Part shown: positions 43,077 through 51,757 of the stretch, one piece after another
Numbering within the stretch: the first letter of the stretch is position 1
Layout of the letters: each line of letters opens with the position of its first letter
Assembly: GCF_007995155.1 (NCBI RefSeq)
Contig: NZ_CP042593.1
Span: 3,018,001 to 3,082,000, forward strand
DNA from: Cytobacillus dafuensis
Lineage (GTDB): Bacteria; Bacillota; Bacilli; Bacillales; Cytobacillaceae
DNA length: 64,000 nt
Reading direction: 5' to 3'
Notes under the pieces: model-generated
Databases searched by the model: none
Told to the model about the DNA's origin: nothing
The model's input: the letters and a program-made list of their open reading frames with translations, nothing else
Program-made: the position numbers and the translations under genes

Positions 43077-45230
43077 TTACCCATTAGAAAAGGAAAAATT
43101 AATCTTTTTTTCTTTTTCTTCCCATACTATTTTTGCAGAGAATGATCTCTCTTTGCTACTAAAACCTTCAATCTCTTCCGTTACACCGTCTTTTAATAGC
43201 TGTTTTATTAATTTTTGTGTTAGTGCTTTCCCTAATATATTTTTAGAAATTGTAAAATTGCATTTTGTTTTACTATAGTTCGTGCACCCGTAAAAACTTC
43301 CTTTATCAATAACTTTACCATCACAAAGCTTGCAGTTGCCTAAATAGCTTGTTCTTTTATACTTGCTCTTCCCTGGCGTAAAGCCAGATCTCTCTTCCTC
43401 ATTAAATGTCCAGCTACTTGAATTATTCAGCCCAGCTTCGATTAAATGTGAGACCATTTTATTTGTTTGTTCCATAAATTGGCTAGGAGAAGCTTGTCCT
43501 TCTGAAATATTTTTTAGTCTTTGTTCCCATTTTGCGGTCATTTCAGGAGAGGCAAGAATTTCATTCCCAATTGCAGAGATTAGTATTTTTGCCTTTGAAG
43601 TAGCATAGACAAGGTTTTTCTTAATTTCAATATAATTACGATCCTTTAGCATCGTTATTATGCCAGCTCTCGTCGCTTCCGTACCTAATCCTTCTGTTTT
43701 CATTAAAACCTTTTCTAACTCTTTATCTTCAATATGCTTGCCAGCTGATTTCATCAATGTAATTAGCTGACCTTCCGTATATCTTTTAGGAGGCTGTGTT
43801 TTACTTTCTTTTACCTCAGCCTTATTAACTTTTCCTTTTTCCCCCACTTGCAATTGAGGCAATTCAGGTTCATTTTCTTTTTCATATTGAGGAATGACCA
43901 TTCTCCAGCCCTCCTCAAGCTGAACCTTTCCTTTCGATTGAAATTCTGCTCTCCCATCAACGATTGTTTTCACTGTCGTGTATTCAGTGACTGCCTTCCC
44001 ATAATGAGCAGCAATTAAGCTTCTCACAATTAGGTCATATAACTTTCTTTCATCAGGAGAAAGCTTCTCAAGATTAGGCACCTGCTCAGTTGGAATGATG
44101 GCATAGTGGTCTGTTACCTTTTTATCGTTTACAAACCTTTTATTTTCCATTAATGAAATAGAAGGCACCGGGAAGAAGCTCTTATAATCATCAATTCTTT
44201 CAATTTTCTTAAGCGTTTCCGGAAATATTTCTGCTTCCCCTTTTGTGACATGTCTGGAATCTGAACGAGGATATGAGACAATTCCCTTTTGATAGAGTTT
44301 TTGTAAAACATCTAGAGTTTTCTTGGGTGGAAACTTAAATCGACGATTCGCATCAGCTTGAAGTGCTGATAAATTATAGAGAAGTGGAGGAAGAAATTCC
44401 TTCTTTTCAGCCTTAACCTCAGTTATTTCAACCTCTTTATTCTGGCAAAAAGCAGCGATTTTCTCAGCTAACTCCTTTGTTTTTATCCTAGATTCTTTAT
44501 CCTTTTCCCATTTCCCCGTATATTTTTTCCCTCCAATATTGAAATTGGCTTGAACCTCCCAAAAGGCCTCTGACACAAAGCTTTCAATCTCGTTTTCTCT
44601 CTTTACAATTAGAGCAAGTGTCGGAGTTTGCACTCTTCCTACCGAAAAAACATCGGAAAACCCCTTCTGCTGTAAGAGTAAACTATATAGACGTGAAGCG
44701 TTCATACCTACAACCCAATCGGCACAAGCCCTTGTATATGCCTCATAATATAGGTTTCTAGTATCTGATTCACTTAATAATGAGATAAAACCTTCCTTTA
44801 TGGATTTTGGTGTAAGTGATGAAATCCATAGCCGTTTCATAGGCAGTTTTGCATTGGTAAGACGGAGAATGTTTCTTATTATTAACTCACCCTCTCTTCC
44901 AGCATCTCCTGCATGAATTACTTCTGTTAGAGCAGGGTTAGAAATAAGGTTCTTAATAATATTAAACTGCTTTGCTTTATCCTTTGTCACTTCATAGTTA
45001 AATTGATTAGGTATGATTGGCAATGTCGAAAGTGACCATTTTTTCCATTTAGAATCGTACTTCTCCGGTGCAGAAAGCTGGCAAAGATGCCCAACTGCCC
45101 AAGTTACATAAGCTCCCTTCGGAAAAACTTCATTGGGAAATATTTCTACAAATCCTTGATACTTTTTCATTTTAAATACAGAAGCCAACGTCAATCCTTG
45201 GTCAGGCTTTTCCGCAATAATGAGTTTCAT
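43077..45230 (-). CDS. topB: DNA topoisomerase III
   Basis: 717 residues from MKLIIAEKPDQG. Toprim domain at the N-terminus (MKLIIAEKPDQ, EVIHAGDAGREGELIIRNIL). Active-site Tyr in GIVSYPRSDSRHV. SVGRVQTPTLALIV and GLGTEATRAGIITML complete type IA signatures. A single C-terminal zinc finger is seen: CKLCDGKVIDKGSFYGCTNYSKTKC. Decatenates DNA. Single gene; length fits Bacillus TopB (about 727). Confidence 0.96.
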   Translation of the reverse strand: MKLIIAEKPDQGLTLASVFKMKKYQGFVEIFPNEVFPKGAYVTWAVGHLCQLSAPEKYDSKWKKWSLSTLPIIPNQFNYEVTKDKAKQFNIIKNLISNPALTEVIHAGDAGREGELIIRNILRLTNAKLPMKRLWISSLTPKSIKEGFISLLSESDTRNLYYEAYTRACADWVVGMNASRLYSLLLQQKGFSDVFSVGRVQTPTLALIVKRENEIESFVSEAFWEVQANFNIGGKKYTGKWEKDKESRIKTKELAEKIAAFCQNKEVEITEVKAEKKEFLPPLLYNLSALQADANRRFKFPPKKTLDVLQKLYQKGIVSYPRSDSRHVTKGEAEIFPETLKKIERIDDYKSFFPVPSISLMENKRFVNDKKVTDHYAIIPTEQVPNLEKLSPDERKLYDLIVRSLIAAHYGKAVTEYTTVKTIVDGRAEFQSKGKVQLEEGWRMVIPQYEKENEPELPQLQVGEKGKVNKAEVKESKTQPPKRYTEGQLITLMKSAGKHIEDKELEKVLMKTEGLGTEATRAGIITMLKDRNYIEIKKNLVYATSKAKILISAIGNEILASPEMTAKWEQRLKNISEGQASPSQFMEQTNKMVSHLIEAGLNNSSSWTFNEEERSGFTPGKSKYKRTSYLGNCKLCDGKVIDKGSFYGCTNYSKTKCNFTISKNILGKALTQKLIKQLLKDGVTEEIEGFSSKERSFSAKIVWEEKEKKINFSFSNG

Positions 45231-45321
45231 AATCCAGATCACTTCCAGTTTTCTTTAAACAATATAATATCTATCTTAATACTAATGAATTGTATTGAAA
45301 AGAACTAGAATATCTTAAAAA

Positions 45322-45359
45322 GAAAAAAGCTAATCGTTAGGAATCACCCCGATTAGCTC
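45322..45359 (-). terminator. Terminator of wrbA
   Basis: Minus strand GAGCTAATCG / CGATTAGCT, then TTTTTTC. 11 bp after the wrbA stop. Confidence 0.88.
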
Positions 45360-45369
45360 AAAACCACCA

Positions 45370-45981
45370 TTATTGGTTTGCTTTTTTAACCCATTCTGCA
45401 ACGGTAACTGTACGTTTTGCCTGATGTTTTACAGCCGCTTGTACATCCTCAATCATTTTTCCGTCTTGACCAACTGTTACACTTGTTCCGTACGGATTGC
45501 CTCCAGCAGCAAATGTAACTGGATCTGTAAAGCCTGGAGCTGCAACAATGGCACCCCAATGATACATCGATGTATAGAGCGATAAAATGGTTGCCTCTTG
45601 TCCACCATGAGGATTTTGTGCAGAGCTCATTGCACTAACCACCTTATTTGCAAGTTTTCCATGAAACCATAGCCCACCTGTTGTATCTAAAAATGCCTGT
45701 ACCTGTGAAGGTTTACTTCCAAAACGGGTTGGAACACTGAAAATGATTGCATCCGCCCATTCTAAATCATTTAATGTTACCTCAGGAACATTCTGAGTTG
45801 CATCATAATGAGCTTTCCATGCTGGATTTGATTCAATGGCAGCTTGAGGAGCCGTTTCAGGTACTTTTAATACTTTAACCTCAGCACCTACTTCTTTCGC
45901 TCCTTCTTCCGCCCATTTTGCCAATTGATAGTTTGTGCCACCAGAACTATAATAGATAACGGCTAATTTTACATTTGTCAT
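45370..45981 (-). CDS. wrbA: NAD(P)H:quinone oxidoreductase, WrbA-type flavodoxin
   Basis: 203 residues from MTNVKLAVIYYSSGG; AAGGAGG 8 nt upstream favours this start. A second possible start at 46035 (MGFLDKLFGRSVNKEEE) also has AGGTGG and would add 18 residues. FMN-binding loop YYSSGGTNYQLA, SVPTRFGSKPSQVQAFLDTTGGLW and SSAQNPHGGQEATILSLYTSMYHWGA are diagnostic of WrbA. Two-electron quinone reduction avoids semiquinone toxicity. It precedes no other gene but sits beside the mhq-type operon, fitting quinone defence. Confidence 0.93.
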   Translation of the reverse strand: MTNVKLAVIYYSSGGTNYQLAKWAEEGAKEVGAEVKVLKVPETAPQAAIESNPAWKAHYDATQNVPEVTLNDLEWADAIIFSVPTRFGSKPSQVQAFLDTTGGLWFHGKLANKVVSAMSSAQNPHGGQEATILSLYTSMYHWGAIVAAPGFTDPVTFAAGGNPYGTSVTVGQDGKMIEDVQAAVKHQAKRTVTVAEWVKKANQ

Positions 45982-46181
45982 TGTTTCTTCCTCCTTATTC
46001 ACTGATCTACCAAATAATTTATCTAAAAAACCCATTTTCTGTACCACCTTTTATATTGTTTGTATTTACGTTCATATTATTAATAGAATCTACCCCTTTA
46101 AATTGGAAATTTAATTTTCAACTGAGACTTATTCCTAAATGAAATAGTACTTATCCAAAAAAATCACATGCTTGTACTATT

Positions 46182-46787
46182 CTAAAATATATTTTTAAAC
46201 CATTGGGCAGCTGCGTTCACTTCCTCAAAGGTTAATTGATGACCGCGATTTTCCCAATGCAGCTCTACCTTCGCACCGGCATTTACTAATATTGTCTCAA
46301 GTTCTTCAGATTCTTGCGCCGAGCATATCGGATCATTTGTTCCTGCACCGATAAAGACGTACTTCCCTGAAAGATCCGGTAAATCGATTCCCCTTCTTGG
46401 AACCATCGGATGATGCAAAATTGCTCCTTTTAATGCATCTTGATAATGAAACATTAAGCTTGCAGCAATATTCGCACCGTTGGAGTATCCGACTGCTACA
46501 ATATTTTTCCTTTCAAACTCATATTTCTCAGCTGCTTCATTTAGAAACTGATATAACTCTTTTGTCCGAAAAACTAGGTCCTCTTCATCAAATATGCCTT
46601 CAGCTAATCTTCTAAAAAAACGTGGCATTCCATTTTCGAGAATATTCCCACGCACGCTAAGAATGGATGCTTCTTCATTAATTTTTCCCGCAAGAGGCAA
46701 TAAGTCTAATTCATTCCCTCCTGTTCCATGTAATAATAACAAGATTGGTTTTAAAGGATCTTTACCTTTTTGAAATAAATGTTTCAT
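46182..46787 (-). CDS. mhqD: MhqD-like alpha/beta hydrolase
   Basis: 201 residues. Oxyanion region LLLLHGTGGNELDLLPLA, nucleophile elbow VAVGYSNGANIAASL (Ser about 117), Asp in GAGTNDPICSAQ, His in WENRGHQLTFEEV: a full catalytic triad. It matches MhqD of B. subtilis, a carboxylesterase-like member of the MhqR regulon. It follows the dioxygenase gene by 27 bp, as one operon. Hydrolyses products of quinone or catechol conversion; exact substrate unknown. Confidence 0.9.
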   Translation of the reverse strand: MKHLFQKGKDPLKPILLLLHGTGGNELDLLPLAGKINEEASILSVRGNILENGMPRFFRRLAEGIFDEEDLVFRTKELYQFLNEAAEKYEFERKNIVAVGYSNGANIAASLMFHYQDALKGAILHHPMVPRRGIDLPDLSGKYVFIGAGTNDPICSAQESEELETILVNAGAKVELHWENRGHQLTFEEVNAAAQWFKNIF

Positions 46788-46814
46788 CTTTTGTCTCCTT
46801 TCATTTCTTAATCT

Positions 46815-47756
46815 TTATCTAGATAGTTCTCTCACTTCAATTGGGATTAATGACTTTATTAGCCTCTCCCTATAGTGTTCATACTGGCTAGGAAGCTTTA
46901 ACTCAGAACCCATCGTCTCTTTAGATTCATCATGAGCAAAACCTGGTGGATCTGTGGCAATTTCGAAAAGTATTTCTCCGTATTCCCTAAAATAAATGGC
47001 ATTGAAGTAATTTCTGTCTTGAACAGGTGTTACACCATACCCTTTGCTTTCAATATAATTCTTCCAATCCAATTGATCCTTATCATCATTTGCACGCCAT
47101 GCGATATGATGGACTGTTCCTACACCCATTTGCCCTCTGCCACTTGAAATCTTTTTCAAATCTATCACATTTCCAATGTCACCAATGGATTTAAAGCGGA
47201 TAAACTCCCCATCTTCACTGACTTTTTCAAGCCCCATTGCCTTCTCTAGCAATTCAGCTGTCTTATTAGGTTGTGATGAAAATAATGTTGCTCCACCAAA
47301 GCCTTTAATCGCTACATCAGCAGTAACGCCACCAAATTCCCACGTGTTTTTCGCTCCTTCTTCTCTTTCCACAATTTCTAATTTCAACCCATGCGGATCA
47401 GAAAAACTTACATATTGTTCCTCAAATCGTTCTTCTTTAGTAAAAGGGATTTTGAATTTTCCTAACCTTTTTTCCCAGAAGGCAAGCGCACCCGTCGGAA
47501 CTACATAGGATGTAACTCCTACCTGTCCGTCACCAATTCGCCCATTATACGCATTTGGCCAAGGAAAAAACGTAATTATCGTTCCTGGCTTACCACCTTC
47601 ATTTCCGAAATATAGATGATATGTTCCAGGATCATCAAAATTGACGGTTTGCTTGACTAATCGTAATCCTAACACACCAGAATAAAAATCTATATTTTCT
47701 TGTGGATGTCCAACAATTGCTGTTATATGGTGAATACCCATTGTTTTCTTAGGCAT
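46815..47756 (-). CDS. mhqO: Ring-cleaving dioxygenase, MhqO/MhqE-like (VOC family)
   Basis: 313 residues, two VOC halves. First: GIHHITAIVGHPQENIDFYSGVLGLRLVKQTVNFDD with a His ligand. Second: GTVHHIAWRANDDKDQLDW with a His ligand, and EILFEIATDPPGF with the Glu ligand. These are the metal residues of extradiol-type enzymes and match Bacillus MhqO/MhqE/MhqA. It detoxifies hydroquinones and catechols. GGAGAG precedes the ATG; a long palindromic operator lies 83-117 bp upstream. First gene of the mhqO-mhqD operon. Confidence 0.93.
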   Translation of the reverse strand: MPKKTMGIHHITAIVGHPQENIDFYSGVLGLRLVKQTVNFDDPGTYHLYFGNEGGKPGTIITFFPWPNAYNGRIGDGQVGVTSYVVPTGALAFWEKRLGKFKIPFTKEERFEEQYVSFSDPHGLKLEIVEREEGAKNTWEFGGVTADVAIKGFGGATLFSSQPNKTAELLEKAMGLEKVSEDGEFIRFKSIGDIGNVIDLKKISSGRGQMGVGTVHHIAWRANDDKDQLDWKNYIESKGYGVTPVQDRNYFNAIYFREYGEILFEIATDPPGFAHDESKETMGSELKLPSQYEHYRERLIKSLIPIEVRELSR

Positions 47757-47838
47757 ATTTAATCTCTCCTTTTTTTATAAATCTAATATTTATTATTTTT
47801 TCCATAGTCATTACATCTACTATTTATATGCAATCGAT

Positions 47839-47873
47839 TTATCTCAAATTAAAATATCTTTAATTCGAGATAA
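47839..47873. promoter_or_regulatory. MhqR-type operator upstream of mhqO-mhqD
   Basis: Inverted repeat TTATCTCAAATTAAA-ATATC-TTTAATTCGAGATAA, 14 of 15 arm positions complementary. Its ATCTCgAATT half-sites resemble the reported B. subtilis MhqR motif (tATCTcgaAtTCgAGATa), but with arms moved apart. It covers the -35 area of a minus-strand promoter with TATAAA about 14 bp further on. Binding of quinones would release the MarR-type repressor; no mhqR gene lies in this window. Confidence 0.6.
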
Positions 47874-48009
47874 TATTATTACATTCTTTTCTCTATGTCA
47901 ATGTAAAATATTGACGTACACCTTTTTTAATTAACAAATTATTTTTTCAAACGTTTATAAAATTTTTTCTAATACAAATTTAAAACATCAATCACTTTTT
48001 CTTCTTTAT

Positions 48010-48036
48010 TAAAAAAAACGGCATTCGCCGTTTTCA
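48010..48036. terminator. Bidirectional terminator after the 94-residue gene
   Basis: AAAACGGC-ATTC-GCCGTTTT flanked by A- and T-rich tracts, just downstream of the gene at 48042-48326. Confidence 0.8.
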
Positions 48037-48041
48037 TTTTT

Positions 48042-48326
48042 TCACATATAAGGTCTAATCATAAGATTCTCTTGAATATAACATTTATCTTTACTGACAA
48101 TATTTGAAACCGTTAATATTAATGAGGGAATTTTTTCAACATTAAATACGATGAGTCCGATTTGATTGTCCATTATAATGAATGACTCCCAATGGGAGAA
48201 ATATGGCAGTTTATTTCCTAATTGTATAATGGAACTGACAATTATTTTCCTGATTTCTGAATCAATTTGAATGTGAGGAGAAAATCGTAAAATCCAATCA
48301 TCAGCTCCAATAGAAAATCGGAACAT
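48042..48326 (-). CDS. Hypothetical protein, 94 residues
   Basis: Starts MFRFSIGADDWILRFSPHIQ and ends KCYIQENLMIRPYM. Mixed alpha/beta with two hydrophobic strands (ESFIIMDNQIGLIVFNV, PSLILTVSNIV). AAGGTGAG is 4 nt before the ATG and a terminator follows the stop, so it is a complete gene. No family recognised, no signal peptide. Confidence 0.65.
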   Translation of the reverse strand: MFRFSIGADDWILRFSPHIQIDSEIRKIIVSSIIQLGNKLPYFSHWESFIIMDNQIGLIVFNVEKIPSLILTVSNIVSKDKCYIQENLMIRPYM

Positions 48327-48602
48327 TTGCTCACCTTCTAATAAATTTTATTAAGATTAATCTGTAAACCACCCTTTTCGTTTTATTCCCACCTCCATCA
48401 CTTACTACAAGAGGCTGGCATTAAAGTAAAAAACATCTTAATTAATAATAGTTATGAGGGAAAACACATAATATGATTTCCTTTATTTACTAAAAAAATT
48501 TTATAGAGAGTGAATCATAAAATGATAGAAAGATAACACAAAGAATATTTTTTAAATATTTCAAATTTTATAGTTTTTTTTAAAAAAAAGTCCCAAAACT
48601 CC
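48327..48602. other. AT-rich intergenic region
   Basis: No ORF supported. It holds only AT-rich DNA, with a T8/A8 hairpin near 48574-48590 (AGTTTTTTTTAAAAAAAA), then the cspD promoter and leader. Confidence 0.4.
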
Positions 48603-48631
48603 TTGACTGCTTACTTCCATTCGTGTATATT
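48603..48631 (+). promoter_or_regulatory. Sigma-A promoter of cspD, long cold-shock leader
   Basis: TTGACT (48603-48608), 17-bp spacer, TATATT (48626-48631). It leaves an untranslated leader of about 115 nt, the usual length in cold-shock mRNAs whose structure controls translation. Confidence 0.8.
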
Positions 48632-48755
48632 AAAATCATCATTTAACAGAATATATTTCCGCTATTTCTAATAATATCTGTTTTTTATTTTGTTGAGTGG
48701 TAATATTTATCTTGGACACCAATTGTGTCTTGAAAGGCTTAGGAGGAAAGTTATC

Positions 48756-48956
48756 ATGCAAAACGGTAAAGTAAAATGGTTTAATAATGAAAAAGGTTTC
48801 GGTTTTATCGAAGTTGAAGGCGGAGACGATGTATTCGTACACTTCACTGCTATTACAGGAGACGGCTTCAAATCTCTTGAAGAAGGCCAAGAAGTTTCTT
48901 TCGAAATCGTTGAAGGAAACCGTGGACCACAAGCTGCAAATGTTGTAAAACTATAA
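48756..48956 (+). CDS. cspD: Cold-shock protein CspD/CspB family
   Basis: 66 residues from [26 protein letters not shown] 9 nt upstream. RNP1 KGFGFIEV and RNP2 VFVHF motifs are intact, giving the OB-fold RNA chaperone. Longer frames upstream are leader, not protein. Neighbours (ypeQ, ypeP, ypdQ) match the B. subtilis cspD locus, supporting the symbol over cspB/cspC. Confidence 0.96.
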   Translation: MQNGKVKWFNNEKGFGFIEVEGGDDVFVHFTAITGDGFKSLEEGQEVSFEIVEGNRGPQAANVVKL

Positions 48957-48965
48957 TCTTGTAAA

Positions 48966-49000
48966 TAATCAGGCTGGCAACTATTTGTCAGCCTTTATTT
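48966..49000 (+). terminator. Terminator of cspD
   Basis: AGGCTG-GCAACTATTTGT-CAGCCT then TTATTTATTTTT, ten bp after the cspD stop. Confidence 0.8.
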
Positions 49001-49005
49001 ATTTT

Positions 49006-49194
49006 TCATTTCTTTTCTTCTGAAAGCTTGCTTCCAAAAGCTTTTATTTGTTCACCGACCGTACACTTTGTAATACAAAACCTATGTGCATACCTACGGC
49101 CCTTTTCCTCTTTGTGAAATTTAAACAAAAAACAGTCTTTACAATATGTGATCATTAAGTATTCGACTTCATCAATTATTTGCTTTCTCTTCAT
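49006..49194 (-). CDS. ypeQ: YpeQ-like small zinc-finger protein
   Basis: 62 residues: ITYCKDCFLFKFHKEEKGRRYAHRFCITKCTVGEQIKAFG. Four Cys and a His form the C2HCIx2C zinc-finger pattern of a Bacillus family that includes YpeQ. Convergent with cspD, between cspD and the RNase H-like gene, as in B. subtilis. Function unknown; nucleic-acid or metal role is possible. Confidence 0.85.
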   Translation of the reverse strand: MKRKQIIDEVEYLMITYCKDCFLFKFHKEEKGRRYAHRFCITKCTVGEQIKAFGSKLSEEKK

Positions 49195-49220
49195 TCATTT
49201 AACACCATCCTTCTAACCAA

Positions 49221-49886
49221 CTAAATCACTTGCATTTTGCTATTAATTATTTTTCCTTCAAGTGCTTGAGTTGCAAGCTTATCAGCTTCTTTGTTTCCGG
49301 ATCTTGGAATTGGTGTATACCTAGCCTCGATATTAAGGGATTTAATCTTTTCTTCAATGCGGTCGAGCCATCGGTTAAGGTTCTCTTCATAACACGGCCA
49401 TTCCCCTTTTAGCTGCATTAATACACCTTGGGAGTCTCCTTTAAACTCGCAAATCATATGATGAACACTCATCTCTTCAAGTAAGTTCAACGTATGATAC
49501 ATAGCAGCATATTCAGCTTCATTATTATTTTCAATTTCATTAATCAAAGCATTCGCTCGAATACGATACTTCTTTTTACCTTGCTTATAATAAATAATAG
49601 CACCTAACCCTGCTTGAGATGTCACTTTATTATATCCTCCGTCAAAAAATATCGTTAAGTCGTGAGGTTCTTCTTCAATCTCTGCAAGCAGTTTACGCAT
49701 TTCTTTTGTACTCCATGTTGTCCCCAATTCATCATGATAAACTAAATTCGTTCCTTTCCCGCTCTTCTCAATATCTTCCCCAATTAGTAATGCCGTTTCA
49801 CCTTCTAACCAATCGGAATTAAAGGTTACTCCATCTTTTCCTTTTATTTTATAAGTCCATTCCAATTTATATTTCATTTTTTTCAA
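49221..49886 (-). CDS. ypeP: RNase H-like protein (YpeP)
   Basis: 221 residues. The N-terminal 75 residues are a separate module (MKYKLEWTYKIKGKDGVTFN). The C-terminal 145 form an RNase HI fold with all acidic positions: IFFDGGYNK (Asp), ENNNEAEYAAM (Glu), CEFKGDSQGVL (Asp) and SGNKEADKLATQ (Asp). Thus it may bind two metal ions, unlike many degenerate relatives. Divergent from the second RNase H-like gene. Confidence 0.85.
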   Translation of the reverse strand: MKKMKYKLEWTYKIKGKDGVTFNSDWLEGETALLIGEDIEKSGKGTNLVYHDELGTTWSTKEMRKLLAEIEEEPHDLTIFFDGGYNKVTSQAGLGAIIYYKQGKKKYRIRANALINEIENNNEAEYAAMYHTLNLLEEMSVHHMICEFKGDSQGVLMQLKGEWPCYEENLNRWLDRIEEKIKSLNIEARYTPIPRSGNKEADKLATQALEGKIINSKMQVI

Positions 49887-50028
49887 CCTTTCTAAGGTTT
49901 TACTTTATCGCAAATTAATGGGGAAATTCACCCCACTGACGCAAGTATCACTTTATGGTACACTTATTTTATCTTACCCTGGTATGGGTTTAAATAAAAA
50001 TTTCTATTAGTTTTTGGAGGATGGATTT

Positions 50029-50418
50029 TTGATTGAAGTATATATTGATGGCGCAAGTGCAGGCAATCCAGGTCCTAGTGGAGCGGGAATTTTCATAAAA
50101 GGTAATGGGATTGTTGAAAAAATCGCCATTCCACTTGGTAATATGGAGAATCATGAAGCTGAATACTATGCATTGATTAAAGCACTTGAAATCTGTATTG
50201 AGCGAGGCTATAAAATTGTCTCATTCCGAACAGACTCTCAAGCAGTTAATCGGGCGATTGAAAAAGAATATGCCAAAAATAAAGTATATGCACCTCTTCT
50301 GGAAAAAGCACTTAGTTTAAGTAAAGAACTAGATTTATTCTTTATGAAATGGATACCTAGCTCTGAAAACAAATCAGCAGATGAATTGGCTAGATCAGCT
50401 ATCCGTAAAAATAAATAA
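50029..50418 (+). CDS. ypdQ: RNase HI-like protein (YpdQ)
   Basis: 129 residues from the TTG at 50029 (LIEVYIDGASAGNPG), 8 nt after GGAGG; an earlier in-frame TTG overlaps that ribosome site. RNase H acidic residues are all present: VYIDGAS, NHEAEYYAL, SFRTDSQAV and NKSADELA. B. subtilis YpdQ is an RNase HI homologue without detected RNase H activity. It lacks the basic protrusion of E. coli RNase HI. The transporter gene follows after 16 bp. Confidence 0.85.
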   Translation: MIEVYIDGASAGNPGPSGAGIFIKGNGIVEKIAIPLGNMENHEAEYYALIKALEICIERGYKIVSFRTDSQAVNRAIEKEYAKNKVYAPLLEKALSLSKELDLFFMKWIPSSENKSADELARSAIRKNK

Positions 50419-50434
50419 GGGGATGATTATAGAA

Positions 50435-51361
50435 TTGAAAAAATCTGTTTTATTTGCTGATGCGAGTCTATTGCTTATTGCTTTCATTTGGGGAGCTACA
50501 TTCGTCTTAGTTCAAAATGCTATCGCTTTTTTAGAACCTTTTTCATTTAATGGAGTTAGATTTTCCATCGCTGCCATTTTACTTGGAAGCTGGCTACTTG
50601 TTTTTGAAAGAAAACAGCTAAAACATTTTAATAAAAAATTGATAATATCTGGAATTATTATTGGCATTTTTTTGTTTATAGGCTATGCTTTTCAAACTCT
50701 TGGCTTATTATTTACGTCTTCTTCAAAAGCAGGCTTTATCACTGGATTAAGTGTTGTGCTCGTACCTCTATTTTCATTTTTTTTGTTAAAAATTAAACCT
50801 GGGAGAAATGCAATCATTGGTGTTTCTATCGCTACTTGTGGACTATATTTATTAACGATGACGGATTCTGTTTCCCTCAATATAGGGGATGGATATGTTT
50901 TTATTTGTGCAATCGGATTTGCTATGCATATTATTTTGACTGGAAAATATAGCAGTAAATTTCCATCACTTTTACTTACCGTCGTCCAAATTTTAACTGT
51001 CGCTGTTCTATCTATTGTCTTTGCATACTTGACTGAAGATTGGAAACAGGCAGTCCGCCCTGAAGTAATACTGCAAGGAAAAGTATTATCTGCTTTAATT
51101 ATTACATCCGTATTTGCAACAGCACTGGCTTTTTTCGCACAAACAAGTTTTCAAAAATATACAACACCAACAAGAGTGGCATTAATTTTTGCTACGGAGC
51201 CGGTGTTTGCAGCTGGTACTGCATATATTTGGGCACATGAACGACTTTCTTATAGTGCTATCATAGGTTGTATACTTATCTTTGCAGGAATGATATTTGC
51301 AGAATTGCCACGAAAAAAGAAGAAACTTTCGATGAAAGAGGAACATAATGAAGCAGTATAG
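50435..51361 (+). CDS. EamA/DMT-family drug or metabolite transporter
   Basis: 308 residues from a TTG at 50435 (MKKSVLFADASLLLIAFIWGATF), 12 nt after AAGGGG. Ten hydrophobic helices in two five-helix repeats, typical of EamA. IWGATFVLVQ at the start of the first repeat and FATEPVFAAGTAYIWAHERLS in the second are family features. A basic C-terminus (PRKKKKLSMKEE) faces the cytosol. Substrate unknown. Confidence 0.9.
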   Translation: MKKSVLFADASLLLIAFIWGATFVLVQNAIAFLEPFSFNGVRFSIAAILLGSWLLVFERKQLKHFNKKLIISGIIIGIFLFIGYAFQTLGLLFTSSSKAGFITGLSVVLVPLFSFFLLKIKPGRNAIIGVSIATCGLYLLTMTDSVSLNIGDGYVFICAIGFAMHIILTGKYSSKFPSLLLTVVQILTVAVLSIVFAYLTEDWKQAVRPEVILQGKVLSALIITSVFATALAFFAQTSFQKYTTPTRVALIFATEPVFAAGTAYIWAHERLSYSAIIGCILIFAGMIFAELPRKKKKLSMKEEHNEAV

Positions 51362-51365
51362 TTTT

Positions 51366-51403
51366 AATTGGAAGAATTAAGTCCATCTTGATTTCTTCCA
51401 ATT
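51366..51403 (+). terminator. Hairpin after the EamA gene
   Basis: AATTGGAAGAA / TTCTTCCAATT with a 16-nt loop, five bp after the stop. It lacks a long T-run, so a terminator role is probable, not certain. Confidence 0.55.
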
Positions 51404-51425
51404 ATATGTCTATACATTTCGTCTA

Positions 51426-51701
51426 TTATATACTTATTAAATTTTTCTCTTTTACAAATTGAATAGCCTCAGGCCTATTTTGTATCTTATTTGCTACCAG
51501 CATTTCTAGTAGAGATACAAAGAAACTGCCATCAAACGATTTTTGTGCTTTCAGTGTTAATTCAATAGCTATGTTAGTCAGTTCATCTGATGCATTTGTA
51601 TATTGTTTACCAAAATTAATAAAACCAATTGCATCTTCCTGGAGCTGAAATCCTTTACTTTGTAAAAAGCTTATATACTCGTCAACATTATTTACAAACA
51701 T
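51426..51701 (-). CDS. DUF6123-like small protein
   Basis: 91 residues from MFVNNVDEYISFLQSKGFQL; GGGAGAG upstream sets this start. QEDAIGFINFGKQYTNASDELTNIAIELTLKAQKSFDGSFFVSLLEML recalls a Bacillus family of unknown function labelled DUF6123. Soluble and helical. It follows the yuiD-like gene by 56 bp in the same direction. Confidence 0.65.
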   Translation of the reverse strand: MFVNNVDEYISFLQSKGFQLQEDAIGFINFGKQYTNASDELTNIAIELTLKAQKSFDGSFFVSLLEMLVANKIQNRPEAIQFVKEKNLISI

Positions 51702-51757
51702 GTTAATCTCTCCCTTTGCTTCCAATCCCCTCTAAATTTTATCTCATATTTCGACAA

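Noticed and set aside
48639-48932. 97-codon minus-strand ORF
   Set aside because: Antisense of the cspD gene and leader; no ribosome site.
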